This document shows positions 51,335 through 60,138 of a stretch of 64,000 nucleotides of DNA, piece after piece (position 1 is the first letter of the stretch; the number at the start of each line of letters is the position of its first letter). The DNA is from Streptacidiphilus jiangxiensis (lineage in GTDB: Bacteria; Actinomycetota; Actinomycetes; Streptomycetales; Streptomycetaceae), in the NCBI RefSeq assembly GCF_900109465.1, contig NZ_FOAZ01000021.1, positions 62,001 to 126,000 on the forward strand, given 5' to 3'. The notes under the pieces were generated by a model. It had not been told where the DNA came from, made no database searches, and worked only from the letters and a program-made list of their open reading frames with translations. The translations under genes were made by a program, and so were the position numbers.

Positions 51335-52231
51335 ATGAACGACGAGGAGTGGCTCGCAGCGCAGTTCGAGGAACACCGGCCGAGGCTGCGGGCGGTGGCC
51401 TACCGGATGCTCGGATCCTTCGCGGATGCCGAGGACGCCCTGCAGGACGCCTGGGTGCGGATCGCCCGCGCCGAGGTGAGCCCGGCGGAGATCGACAACC
51501 CGGCCGGTTGGCTCACCACGATCGTCGGCCGGGTGTGCCTGAACGCGCTGCGCAGCCGCAAGGCCCGCCGGGAGGAGACCTGGGACACCTGGGACGGGCA
51601 CCTGCCCGACCCCGTCGTCACCGACGAGGGCCCGCTCGGGCCCGAGGAGTCGGCCCTGCTGGCCGACTCCGTCGGCCTCGCGCTGCAGATCGTGCTGGAC
51701 GCGCTCTCGCCGGACGAGCGGCTCGCCTTCGTGCTGCACGACATGTTCGAGGTGCCGTTCCCCGAGATCGCCGCCGTGCTGGACCGGGAGGCCGCGGCCA
51801 CCCGCCAGCTCGCGAGCCGCGCCCGCCGCCGCGTCGCCGACGCGGGCGCGCCCGCACCCGACCGGGACCTGGCCCGGCAGCGTGTCGTCGTCGACGCCTT
51901 CTACGCCGCCGCGCGCGAGGGCGACCTCGACGCCCTGGTGTCCGTGCTCCACCCCGACGTCGTCGGCCGCGCCGACTTCGGCGCCCTGCAACTGCCGCGC
52001 CCCGCGCTGATCCGCGGCGCGGAGACCGTCGCCCAGAACGCCCGCATCGGCTACACCCCGGGCGCGGAGCTCCGCCCCGTGCTGGTCAACGGCGCCGCGG
52101 CCACGCTCGTCCTGCGCGAGGGCCGTCCGTACGTGCTGATGGCCTTCACCGTCGTCGAGGAGCGCATCGTCGCCATCGACATCTACGGCGATCCGTCCCG
52201 GCTGAGCGAGGTCGCGGCGTCCGTGCTGTGA
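51335..52231 (+). CDS. ECF41/SigJ-type RNA polymerase sigma factor
   Basis: A 298-residue ECF sigma. Region 2 (RMLGSFADAEDALQDAWVRI) and region 4 (LSPDERLAFVLHDMFEVPF, FPEIAAVLDRE) are followed by a SnoaL-like domain (about residues 185-290) that is typical of ECF41 and acts as a built-in regulator. The C-terminal VEERIVAIDIYGDPSRL fits the family. ECF41 genes usually sit beside a carboxymuconolactone decarboxylase or oxidoreductase gene; none is adjacent here. Confidence 0.92.
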   Translation: MNDEEWLAAQFEEHRPRLRAVAYRMLGSFADAEDALQDAWVRIARAEVSPAEIDNPAGWLTTIVGRVCLNALRSRKARREETWDTWDGHLPDPVVTDEGPLGPEESALLADSVGLALQIVLDALSPDERLAFVLHDMFEVPFPEIAAVLDREAAATRQLASRARRRVADAGAPAPDRDLARQRVVVDAFYAAAREGDLDALVSVLHPDVVGRADFGALQLPRPALIRGAETVAQNARIGYTPGAELRPVLVNGAAATLVLREGRPYVLMAFTVVEERIVAIDIYGDPSRLSEVAASVL

Positions 52232-52245
52232 GCCGGCGACCGGCC

Positions 52246-53388
52246 TCAGTTCTGGCGCAGCGCAGGCATCGGCACCGGCACGCTGTAGGTGGACGAGCCG
52301 ACCCCGACACCGCCCTGGCAGGAGTTGGGCGGGTCGGTGGTGACGCCGCGCGTCGACGGCATCTCCGCTGCCCAGAACATGTAGCCCAGCAGTCCCGGCG
52401 TCGTCCCGGCCCCGGCGGGCGCGGCGCTCTGCAACCAGCTGCCGGTCGTGTTCTCCAGCGAGGTCGAGAACGTGGTGCACTCGGGCCGCACGGACGAGCC
52501 CTCGGCGATGTACAGGCTGCCGGTGAACTTCGCCGGTGCGAGCGGCGGGATCGGCGGGCTGTAGGTCGGCTTGCCGGTCAGGTGCTCCTGCCAGTTGGAC
52601 TCCGCGCCTGCGGCGTTGCCGGGCTGCTTGCTCGGCACCATCGCGTTGGCGTAGTCCAGCACGGGATTGCTGGTGTTCAGCCAGTTCGCGGTGGCGTACT
52701 GGTCCAGCCCGACCAGCCAGCGGTCGCCCGCGGCGACGTCGATCGTGAGCCGGGCGGTCGGGTCCGCGCCGGTCGCGTCGTAGGGGTGCGCGGCGCGGTA
52801 GGCGCTGATGAACGACTGCAGCCCCGTCAGGTTCGGGCTGGAGGAGTTCTCGTAGTCGATCTCGATGCCGACCCCGAGCTGGGTGGCGAGCGCTGCGGCC
52901 TTCTGCCCGAGCAGGGTGGGGTTCTGCGAGAGCGCGGTGTCCCAGTCGTTGGCGTAGGTGATGCCGCCGATCGAGAGCATCACGCGGATGCCGTGGCTGG
53001 TGTAGTAGTTGACGATCGCCTGGGTCATCCCGTTCGGCACGCCGCCCGTGTCCCCGGCGTCGGTGGTGCCGTTCAGCAACCGCAGCGGGTTGACGAAGCT
53101 CAGCACGACCAGGTTGACGGAGGGGTGCCCGTCGCCGCGGTCGATCAGCCAGTGGTTCTTCTGGTCGTAGTCCGTCATGTCCCGCACGGCCGCCCAGGTG
53201 CACGCGTCGTCGGAACACGCCCAGGCTCCGTACACCTGCATCGGACTCGTTGCCGTGGGCGCGGCCGCCTGGACCGCTGCGGTCCTCGTCGCGGCCTGCC
53301 CGGGCTCGGCGCCGCCGAGTGCGGCGCCGGTCAGCGCGAGCGTCGCGGCGGCGAGCAGGGTGGGGGTTCTGCCTATGTGCATGCGCAT
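52246..53388 (-). CDS. Secreted GH18 chitinase-like glycoside hydrolase
   Basis: A 380-residue extracellular protein. It has a signal peptide (about residues 1-34), followed by a GH18 barrel: VNLVVLSFVNPL, GIRVMLSIGGITYA (the SxGG motif) and VGIEIDYENS in the place of the DGxDxDxE active site. The catalytic Glu (about 179) and the Asp two before it remain; the other two acidic positions are Val and Glu. The ATG at 53388 has GGGAGG upstream. A DasR-like box abuts its promoter. Confidence 0.88.
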   Translation of the reverse strand: MRMHIGRTPTLLAAATLALTGAALGGAEPGQAATRTAAVQAAAPTATSPMQVYGAWACSDDACTWAAVRDMTDYDQKNHWLIDRGDGHPSVNLVVLSFVNPLRLLNGTTDAGDTGGVPNGMTQAIVNYYTSHGIRVMLSIGGITYANDWDTALSQNPTLLGQKAAALATQLGVGIEIDYENSSSPNLTGLQSFISAYRAAHPYDATGADPTARLTIDVAAGDRWLVGLDQYATANWLNTSNPVLDYANAMVPSKQPGNAAGAESNWQEHLTGKPTYSPPIPPLAPAKFTGSLYIAEGSSVRPECTTFSTSLENTTGSWLQSAAPAGAGTTPGLLGYMFWAAEMPSTRGVTTDPPNSCQGGVGVGSSTYSVPVPMPALRQN

Positions 53389-53451
53389 CCATCGCCTCCC
53401 GGCGAAGAGGGCTGAATAGGTCGCCCCAAGGTTGATGATCTGCTGATGCCC

Positions 53452-53469
53452 TGTCAATGGTCCGGACCA
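53452..53469 (-). promoter_or_regulatory. DasR-like operator joined to the -35 of the chitinase gene
   Basis: On the minus strand TGGTCCGGACCA (53469-53458), a perfect 12-bp palindrome, is followed directly by TTGACA (53457-53452), a consensus -35. DasR sites have the core TGGTCTAGACCA, and Streptomyces chitinase promoters carry TGGTCCAGACCT repeats at the same place. This predicts control by GlcNAc through DasR. Confidence 0.7.
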
Positions 53470-53573
53470 ATACCGGGGTGAGGGCGGAGGACGTGCGGGG
53501 CTCGCGGGCCGTGTGAGGCATCCTGCTCGCGTCGCCGTGGCGCGGGTGACCCGGGAAGGTCGACCATGAGGCC

Positions 53574-54446
53574 ATGACCTCCTCACCCCGCCCGCCGCAC
53601 GCCGAAGGCCGACCGGATCCGACCGGCGGGACCGCCGCGCTCGGCGGAGAGTCCGCTCCCGCTCGCGGGTACCTGCTGGACAACGCGCGTGCCGAGGCGG
53701 GGGAGCGTTTCGTCTGCTTGGCCGAGCTGTTCGACGGTGTGACGCGCGGGCACTTCGACCGCCTGGGTGTCGGCGCCGGCTCGCGCGTCTGGGTGGTGGG
53801 GGCCGGCGGCCCCAGCATCCCGGAGGCACTGGCGGCGACCGTCGGTCCGACCGGGCACGTGCTGGCCACGGACATCAACCCGTCGTGGCTGAAGGACGGT
53901 GACGGGTACGAGGTGCGCCGGCACGACGTCGTCGCCGATCCGCCGCCGGAGCCGGGGACGTTCGACCTGGTGCACGCCCGGCTCGTACTCGTCCATGTGC
54001 CGGACCGAGCCCGGGCGCTGGCCAACATGGTGGCGGCGCTGCGGCCCGGTGGCCGACTGCTGGTCGAGGACGCCGACACCGCGCTGCAGCCACTGGCCTG
54101 CCTGGACGACAGCGGGCCCGCGCAGCGGCGTGCCAACCGGATGCGGGACGCGATCCGGGAGCTGTTGGCGGGTCGTGGCGCGGACCTGCGCTACGGCCGG
54201 ACACTGCCGGGAGCCCTGCGTGAGGCCGGCTTGGTGGATGTCGCCGCCGCGGGTTCCTTCCCCGTCGGCGGCCTGGCCTGCGACCGCCTGGAGGCGTCGA
54301 CCGTCCGCCACGTCCGCAACGAGCTGCTCGCGGCCGGCCTGGCCGACGACGCCGAGATCGACGCGCACCTGGCCGCGATCCACGCGGGCGAACTCGATCT
54401 GACACTCGCGCCGCTGATCTCGGCCTGGGGCCGCCGCCCGGCCTGA
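53574..54446 (+). CDS. SAM-dependent methyltransferase
   Basis: A 290-residue class I methyltransferase. SAM-binding motif I reads VWVVGAGGPSIPEAL (GxGxG-like), the acidic loop HVLATDINPSWL, and motif post-II FDLVHARLVLVHVPDRARAL, as in UbiE/COQ5-like small-molecule methyltransferases. ALRPGGRLLVEDAD is motif III. The ATG at 53574 has only a weak ribosome binding site. The substrate is unknown. Confidence 0.88.
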   Translation: MTSSPRPPHAEGRPDPTGGTAALGGESAPARGYLLDNARAEAGERFVCLAELFDGVTRGHFDRLGVGAGSRVWVVGAGGPSIPEALAATVGPTGHVLATDINPSWLKDGDGYEVRRHDVVADPPPEPGTFDLVHARLVLVHVPDRARALANMVAALRPGGRLLVEDADTALQPLACLDDSGPAQRRANRMRDAIRELLAGRGADLRYGRTLPGALREAGLVDVAAAGSFPVGGLACDRLEASTVRHVRNELLAAGLADDAEIDAHLAAIHAGELDLTLAPLISAWGRRPA

Positions 54447-54461
54447 CAGAGCACTACCAGC

Positions 54462-54513
54462 CGCTGTCCAGGGTCCCCAGCCTTCGGCCGAAGGCTGGGG
54501 ACCCTGGACAGCG
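54462..54513. terminator. 52-bp perfect palindrome, bidirectional terminator
   Basis: The two 26-bp arms (54462-54487 and 54488-54513; arm core GTCCAGGGTCCCCAGCC) are perfectly complementary with no spacer. It lies between the convergent methyltransferase and lectin genes, starting 16 bp from one stop and ending 15 bp from the other. Confidence 0.9.
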
Positions 54514-54527
54514 CCGGGCCGACAGGC

Positions 54528-55064
54528 TTACTGCGGCGGGGTGAACTGGATCCACTTCTCCGCGTAGTTGCCGTTGCAGAACCACAGTTCGGTCCAGCTG
54601 CTGGGGCTGGTGCCGTAGCCCGAGACGTTGAGGCACAGGCCGGAGTTGGGGTTGTAGATCGTGCCGTCGCTGCGGAGCTGCCACTGCTCGGCGGGGTTGC
54701 CGTTGCAGGCCCAGATCTCGGTGTGAGTGCTGGGACTGCTGCCGTAGCCCGGGGTGTTGAGGCAGAGGCCGGAGTTGGGGTTGTAGATGGTGCCGTCGCT
54801 CCGGAGCTGCCACGACTCCGCGTTCTGGTTGACGCAGTTCCAGATCTCGCCGTGGGCGCTCGGGTCCTGGCTGTAGCCCGCGACGTTGAGGCACAGGCCC
54901 GAGTTCGGGTTGAACAGGTGGACAGCCGCCGAGTCCTGGGGTGCGTTCTGCGGGGCGGCCGAGGCCGAGCTGACGGGTGCGGCGGCGAGGACGGCCACCG
55001 TGGCGCCGGCCAGGGCGAGGCCTACCTGGCGACGGCCGTGGCGAGCCCGCTGGGATCGTGTCAT
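54528..55064 (-). CDS. Secreted ricin-type beta-trefoil lectin
   Basis: A 178-residue secreted protein. It has a signal peptide (about residues 1-37, ending SSASAAP), followed by three repeats of about 43 residues that form one beta-trefoil. Each repeat starts (F/Y)NPNSGLCLN and ends with a QxW-type motif (ESWQL, EQWQL, EKWIQ). The Cys pairs (LCLN with WNC/WAC/WFC) can form one disulphide per repeat. Such stand-alone trefoils bind sugars at the cell surface or outside. The ATG at 55064 has GAGGAAC upstream. Confidence 0.9.
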   Translation of the reverse strand: MTRSQRARHGRRQVGLALAGATVAVLAAAPVSSASAAPQNAPQDSAAVHLFNPNSGLCLNVAGYSQDPSAHGEIWNCVNQNAESWQLRSDGTIYNPNSGLCLNTPGYGSSPSTHTEIWACNGNPAEQWQLRSDGTIYNPNSGLCLNVSGYGTSPSSWTELWFCNGNYAEKWIQFTPPQ

Positions 55065-55256
55065 GGGAGTTCCTCTTCCATGGGGCGAATATGTCCATGA
55101 CAATTTCTGCGCTGGCCGAGGCCCGCGCCACCGCCTTCGACCGTGGTCGAAATCGGGAGCAAGTACCCCCGCCTACTGGCAGGTAGGCAAGCTCGTGCCG
55201 ATCGGATAACGTCCACTTGTCGCGCACATGACCTTCACATGTGACCCGGGGGGCTG

Positions 55257-56237
55257 ATGCTTCGAATCCACTTCACCGCCGACGACCTGCGACGGATCAG
55301 CTGGGCATCCCATCCGGAGCCGCTCATGGAGACCGTGCTCAGCGTGCAACTGCTCCAACAGCCCCAGGCGGACGCCAGGCCGTTCGCCGGCTGGTCCGCC
55401 CGGGTCCGCCGGGGCCTCGGACGCCGCGAGCGGCCGGTGTTCGACCTGGCCACGCCTGACGACGGCACCGTCCCCGAGCTCCTGCTCGCCCCGACCGGGG
55501 CCAGGACCCTCGCCGACGGCCTGACCGCCGTCCGGTCCAAGCCGACGGCCCAGGCCGTCTCCGACCTGGCTGTGGCCCGCAGTCGGCGTCCCGATCTGCC
55601 GCAGTGGGTCGTCGACGTCCACCACCGGCGTCCGGCCGCCACCAGTCGACTGGCCGCGCTGCTGGACACCTACCACCGGCTGGCGATCGCGCCGACCTGG
55701 CGGCGGGTGAACGACGCCTTCCGGGCGGCGTTCGCCGGCGCGTCCGCCGCCGAGCCCGAACGGGGGCTGGGTGGTCTTCACCCGTCTGTCAGCTGGGATT
55801 TCCCGACCCTGACGGTCCCGTGCCATATCCCGCACGACGTGGACGTCCGGCTCCGTGGCCGGGGTCTCGTCCTGATCCCGGTCTTCTTCCTGCGCGTCCC
55901 GACAGCGCGCGTCGACAACTACGACGAGCGGGCGCCGGTGGAGCTCTACATCCCGGTTCACCAGCGGTTCTCGGCTGCCGGCGGTGATCCGTACGACGAC
56001 CCGGGCCTCACCCACCTGCTGGGCCGCACGCGGGCGGCGGTTCTGACCGACCTCACCGACATCCGCAGCACCACCGAACTCGCCGCCCGGCTCGGCATCT
56101 CCGCGTCGACGGCCAGCCACCACCTCAACGCCCTCCGCGAGGGTGGCCTGATCACGACCGTGCGCGAGCACGGCGCCGCTCGGCACAGCCTCACCCATCT
56201 CGGGCTGCGCCTGCTCTACCGGCCGGCCCGCCGCTGA
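55257..56237 (+). CDS. ArsR-like winged-helix regulator with N-terminal domain
   Basis: A 326-residue regulator. The DNA-binding winged helix is at the C-terminus (about residues 255-325; STTELAARLGISASTASHHL, then LNALREGGLI). The N-terminal 240 residues form an effector domain beginning RIHFTADDLRRISWA, as in a group of large actinobacterial ArsR proteins. The ATG at 55257 has CGGGGGG upstream. The perfect palindrome TCACATGTGA (55235-55244) overlaps the leader and may be its own operator. Confidence 0.85.
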   Translation: MLRIHFTADDLRRISWASHPEPLMETVLSVQLLQQPQADARPFAGWSARVRRGLGRRERPVFDLATPDDGTVPELLLAPTGARTLADGLTAVRSKPTAQAVSDLAVARSRRPDLPQWVVDVHHRRPAATSRLAALLDTYHRLAIAPTWRRVNDAFRAAFAGASAAEPERGLGGLHPSVSWDFPTLTVPCHIPHDVDVRLRGRGLVLIPVFFLRVPTARVDNYDERAPVELYIPVHQRFSAAGGDPYDDPGLTHLLGRTRAAVLTDLTDIRSTTELAARLGISASTASHHLNALREGGLITTVREHGAARHSLTHLGLRLLYRPARR

Positions 56238-56339
56238 GCGCGCCGTCGCGGCACGTGGCCGATTGCTCCCTGTCGGATCGGGTGAAAGCACGGTAAAAGT
56301 GGAGAACTCGCAAGAAAACCAATCTAATTGGGGGGAATC

Positions 56340-57554
56340 ATGCGTTTACGTTCACGTGCCTGGATCCTGACCAGCGCGAGCCTGCTGGCCGCGGGCCTCG
56401 GCATCAGCGCCGGTTCGGCGGACGCGGCGGACACGGCGGGTGCGGTGGGCGCCGCCGGCGCGGCGTCCGGGCAGTACTCCGTGCAGGACCTCGGCACCCT
56501 CGGCGGCAGCCACAGCGAGGCGACCGCCATCGACCGCACAACGGTCGTCGGCGACTCGCTGACCGACGGCGACGCCGCCGAGCACGCCTTCGCGTACGAC
56601 CTGCGCCGCCACACCATGACGGATCTGGGCACCCTCGGCGGTGCCTCCAGCTGGGCGACCGGCGTCGCGGGGGAGTACGTCGTCGGCCAGTCGGACGTCG
56701 TGGGCGGAGGCGCGACCCACGGCTTCGCCTACGACCTGCGGACCCGCCGCATGGTCGACCTCGGCACCCTCGGTGGCAGCACCACAACCGTCGCGGGCCT
56801 GAGCGGCGACACCGTGGTGGGGACCTCGTCGCTGCCGGGCGACACGGTCAGCCACGCGTTCGCCTACAACCTGCGCACCGCGACCATGACCGACCTCGGC
56901 AGCCTCGCCGGGCCGTCCGGGGACAGCACCGCGGCGGCCGTCAACGGTGGGATCGTCGTGGGCAGTTCGTCCCTCCCGGCCACGCCCGCCGCCACGAGGC
57001 ACGGCTTCGCCTACAACCTGCGGACCGGGGCGACGACCGATCTCGGCACGCTCGGCGGCAGCGCCAGCACGGCCACCGACATCAGCGGTTCCGTCGTGGT
57101 CGGCCAGTCCCGGACGGCCGGGAACGGATACGCCGGTTACGCCTACGACCTGCGCACCGGCGTCCGCACGGACCTGGGATCCCACCTGCTGACCGGCGAG
57201 CTGATCAGCGGGAAGGTCGTCGTTGGCGGTGACAGCGTGCTCGCCACCACCTACGACCTCACCACCGACACGACCGCCACGGTCGGCCCCGGAAAGGGGG
57301 TCACCCAGGTGAACCAGATCCTGGGCACCGTCATGGTCGGTGACAACTTCGCGCCCAACTCCCTCGCCTTCGTCGCCCGCACCGAAAACGGCGAGTTCAC
57401 CTACCTGGCCTCCCTCGGCGGCCTCAACTCCTACGCGACGCAGGTCAACCGCCAAGGCGTCGTTGCCGGCAGCGCAGCGCTCGCGCCCACGGAGCCGTTC
57501 AACGCCAACGGCCCGTTCCACGCCACCGTCTGGGTGCCGGACACGCAGGGCTGA
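56340..57554 (+). CDS. Secreted HAF-repeat protein
   Basis: A 404-residue extracellular protein. It has a signal peptide (about residues 1-30, ending GSADA), followed by at least five HAF repeats of about 45-50 residues: HAFAYDLRRHTMTDLGTLGG, HGFAYDLRT, HAFAYNLRT, HGFAYNLRT and YAYDLRT. The fold is probably a beta-propeller. No function is established. The ATG at 56340 has GGGGGGAAT upstream. The inverted repeat CCAAT-CTA-ATTGG (56319-56331) overlaps the leader. Confidence 0.85.
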   Translation: MRLRSRAWILTSASLLAAGLGISAGSADAADTAGAVGAAGAASGQYSVQDLGTLGGSHSEATAIDRTTVVGDSLTDGDAAEHAFAYDLRRHTMTDLGTLGGASSWATGVAGEYVVGQSDVVGGGATHGFAYDLRTRRMVDLGTLGGSTTTVAGLSGDTVVGTSSLPGDTVSHAFAYNLRTATMTDLGSLAGPSGDSTAAAVNGGIVVGSSSLPATPAATRHGFAYNLRTGATTDLGTLGGSASTATDISGSVVVGQSRTAGNGYAGYAYDLRTGVRTDLGSHLLTGELISGKVVVGGDSVLATTYDLTTDTTATVGPGKGVTQVNQILGTVMVGDNFAPNSLAFVARTENGEFTYLASLGGLNSYATQVNRQGVVAGSAALAPTEPFNANGPFHATVWVPDTQG

Positions 57555-57558
57555 GGCA

Positions 57559-60138
57559 CTAGCTGCTCGCGGTCAGCACGGCCTGCAGGGCTCGGGCCTC
57601 CTTCAGCAGCCGGGAGGAGCCGCGCTGCGCGGCGAGGGACGTGATCTCCGGCAACGGACCGGTCGCGCCGCAGTGGGCGGCGCAGTCGGTGGCGACGGCG
57701 AACAGCTCCGGGACGCCGCGTATCGGCTCCGGTGCCAGGAGCCCCGGCAGCGCGGCGCGGAGGACCGAGAAGACCGTGGCGTGGGCGCCGGAGTCGGCAG
57801 CCTGGCGGAGGGCGAGGGCCACCTTGTTCAGCTGGGCGACGCCGGAGCGGACCGCCTCGGCGAGGTCGGTGCCGAGGCGGGCCGGGTCCAGTGCGCCCTG
57901 GGCGGCCAGGAGCAGGAGCGCGTCCACGGCGGCGGTGCGGTCGGGCGCCGACGCGGCGCCGAGCGTGCACGCCACCGTCAGGTGGACCGCCGGGCCGGCC
58001 GGGCCGCCCGCCTCGACCAGTTGGAGGAGCAGCGGGGACCGGTTCGCGGTGGAACGGGCGTTGTCGATGATCGCGTAGCCGAGCCGGGCCGCCAACTCCT
58101 CGCGGTGGCACGGCAGCACCGCGAGCGCGTAGGGCGTCACGATGTCGCCGACAGCGAGGATCGGGCGCCCCTCCGGATCCACCAGCGGCCCGAGCGCCCG
58201 GCGCAGCACCGGATGCAGCAGGGCCTGGTGCTCGGGGGCGAGGCCGGGTTGGGTGACCATCGGACGGGCACCGGGCCTGGCCGGCACCCGATCGGTGCGC
58301 TGGCCGGGCAGCCCGCCCTCGGCGATCCACTGCGCGACCGCCTCGCCCTTCACCGTGCGCAGGCGCCCGGCGGCCTCCAGCACCGCCCGGTCGTCGGTCG
58401 GCAGGACGCGGAGCAGCGCCTGCCCGAGGTCGACCGCGCCGAGACGACCGTCCACGGCCTCCAGCGCGGCAAGGCGCTCCACCAGGACCGCCGCCTCCAA
58501 CGTGCCGTCGGCGTGGCTCGGTGTGGCCAGCAGGAACGGAACCGTCCCGAACACGACCAGCGCGGCGGCCTCCTCCACCCGGGCGGCCGTCACGGCGCGG
58601 AACCGCTCCTGGTGGTCCGTCCGCAGCGGGCCCTGCCCCTGCAGCATCGCGTGCGCCCGCACGGCCGGGAGGTCACCCATCGCCGCAGCCGCGACCAGGG
58701 CGATCCACCAGTGCTGCGGCGACCAGTGGTTGAGCTCCGTGGCCCAGGGACGCTCGCCCAGCACCGGCTTGAGCGCGACCCGCAGCGCCTCGCCGTCCCG
58801 GAAGGACTCGCGGACCAGCCCGTCCAACGTCCGCTCGAAGGCGGCGACGCTCGGGTCGCCCGCCAGGACGGCGGCCAGCTCCTGCGCGACCGCGACCGGA
58901 CCGTCCAGGCTCTCCCCGAGCGGCACCCGCTGGGGGAGCGGCGGCAGCAGCTCGACGTAGGGCCCGCTCCCGTCCGTCGCGGCCGGAGCGGCGAGGCCGA
59001 ACAGCTCGGCCGCGCGAGCGGCCTGGGCCGGGCCCAGCAGCTCCGTGGCCGCCTGCAGCTCGGGCACCAGCGCCGAGCCGGCCGCGTCGAGGTGACGCGC
59101 CGCCACCTTGAGCGCCCGCTCCTGCAGGTCGACGTCGCTCTGCCCGAAGACCTCCACCGCACCGCGCACCGCGACCGCCGCCCACGCGGGCGAACGTCGC
59201 CCGGACCGGTCCAGCCAGGCGAGCTGGGCGCGCAGCAGCTTCTTCTCGCTGCGGAAGGAGACCGTGGCCGAGGCCTCCGCCAGCTGCTCCGGCTCCAGCA
59301 GGCCCGCGGCGTCCGCCTCGGCGAGCTGGGCCTGGCCGAGCCCGGCCACCGGCGACAGGCCGTCCAGCAGCGGAAGGTAGGCGCGGACCCGTGCGGCGAT
59401 CTCCTCCGGAGTCGGCGCGAGCTGCTCCAGCAGCCGTTGGAAGCCGCGCTGGTCGCCCGGGCGTCCGCCGCGGCCGAGACGGGCCAGGCAGCGGTCGAGG
59501 ATCTCGTCGCGCGGGACCACGCCGGCCTCGACGAGCCCGAGGATGGCGCCGCGCCACGCCTCGCCCAGCCGGTCGCCCGTGCCGGCCACGTCGAACAGAC
59601 CCAGGACGAGGGACGGCGTCGACGGCGCCTGGATCAGCCGTTGCAACATCTCGCGACGGTGCTCGTGCGTGGCGGAGGGCCAGTCGTGGTGGCGCTGCCA
59701 CGCCAGCACCACGCCCTCCGTCACCGGCACCGGCTCGCCCGCGGCGTGGGCGATGCGTTCGACGGCCGGGTACTCGTCGCCGAACCACACGCCAGGCCGC
59801 CGGTCGGCGATCCGGTGCAGCAGTTCGGCCTGCCACTGCGGACTCTGCCGGTCGACCACGGTCAGGGCGGCCCCGCTCTGCCAGACCACGATCCCGGCGG
59901 CGGAACCGATGCCGTTCGCCCAGGAGAACGCGGAGGAGGGCGCGGTGTTGCAGCCCAGCCCTGCCACCAGCAGCGCCAGGCTGCGGGGCCCCGCGTGCTC
60001 CCACCAGGCGACGGCCATCTCTTTGCGGCGGCGCTTCAGTTCGGGCAGCAGGGCGCGGCGTTCCGTCGGGCCGAGCTCGGCGAGCGCGGCCACCGCGCCG
60101 TCGACGTCGCCATGGTCCACACAGTCCAGCAGGCTCAT
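57559..60138 (-). CDS. DUF6493 family large helical-repeat protein
   Basis: An 859-residue soluble protein rich in Leu/Ala and built of HEAT-like helical repeats. It starts MSLLDCVDHGDVDGAVAALA and contains the conserved DRRPGVWFGDEYPAVE region. It is coupled by an ATGA overlap to the preceding SWIM-domain gene. Such pairs occur in streptomycetes, sometimes with MoxR and VWA genes (recalled); those are not present here. A scaffold or substrate-binding role is plausible but unproven. Confidence 0.7.
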   Translation of the reverse strand: MSLLDCVDHGDVDGAVAALAELGPTERRALLPELKRRRKEMAVAWWEHAGPRSLALLVAGLGCNTAPSSAFSWANGIGSAAGIVVWQSGAALTVVDRQSPQWQAELLHRIADRRPGVWFGDEYPAVERIAHAAGEPVPVTEGVVLAWQRHHDWPSATHEHRREMLQRLIQAPSTPSLVLGLFDVAGTGDRLGEAWRGAILGLVEAGVVPRDEILDRCLARLGRGGRPGDQRGFQRLLEQLAPTPEEIAARVRAYLPLLDGLSPVAGLGQAQLAEADAAGLLEPEQLAEASATVSFRSEKKLLRAQLAWLDRSGRRSPAWAAVAVRGAVEVFGQSDVDLQERALKVAARHLDAAGSALVPELQAATELLGPAQAARAAELFGLAAPAATDGSGPYVELLPPLPQRVPLGESLDGPVAVAQELAAVLAGDPSVAAFERTLDGLVRESFRDGEALRVALKPVLGERPWATELNHWSPQHWWIALVAAAAMGDLPAVRAHAMLQGQGPLRTDHQERFRAVTAARVEEAAALVVFGTVPFLLATPSHADGTLEAAVLVERLAALEAVDGRLGAVDLGQALLRVLPTDDRAVLEAAGRLRTVKGEAVAQWIAEGGLPGQRTDRVPARPGARPMVTQPGLAPEHQALLHPVLRRALGPLVDPEGRPILAVGDIVTPYALAVLPCHREELAARLGYAIIDNARSTANRSPLLLQLVEAGGPAGPAVHLTVACTLGAASAPDRTAAVDALLLLAAQGALDPARLGTDLAEAVRSGVAQLNKVALALRQAADSGAHATVFSVLRAALPGLLAPEPIRGVPELFAVATDCAAHCGATGPLPEITSLAAQRGSSRLLKEARALQAVLTASS

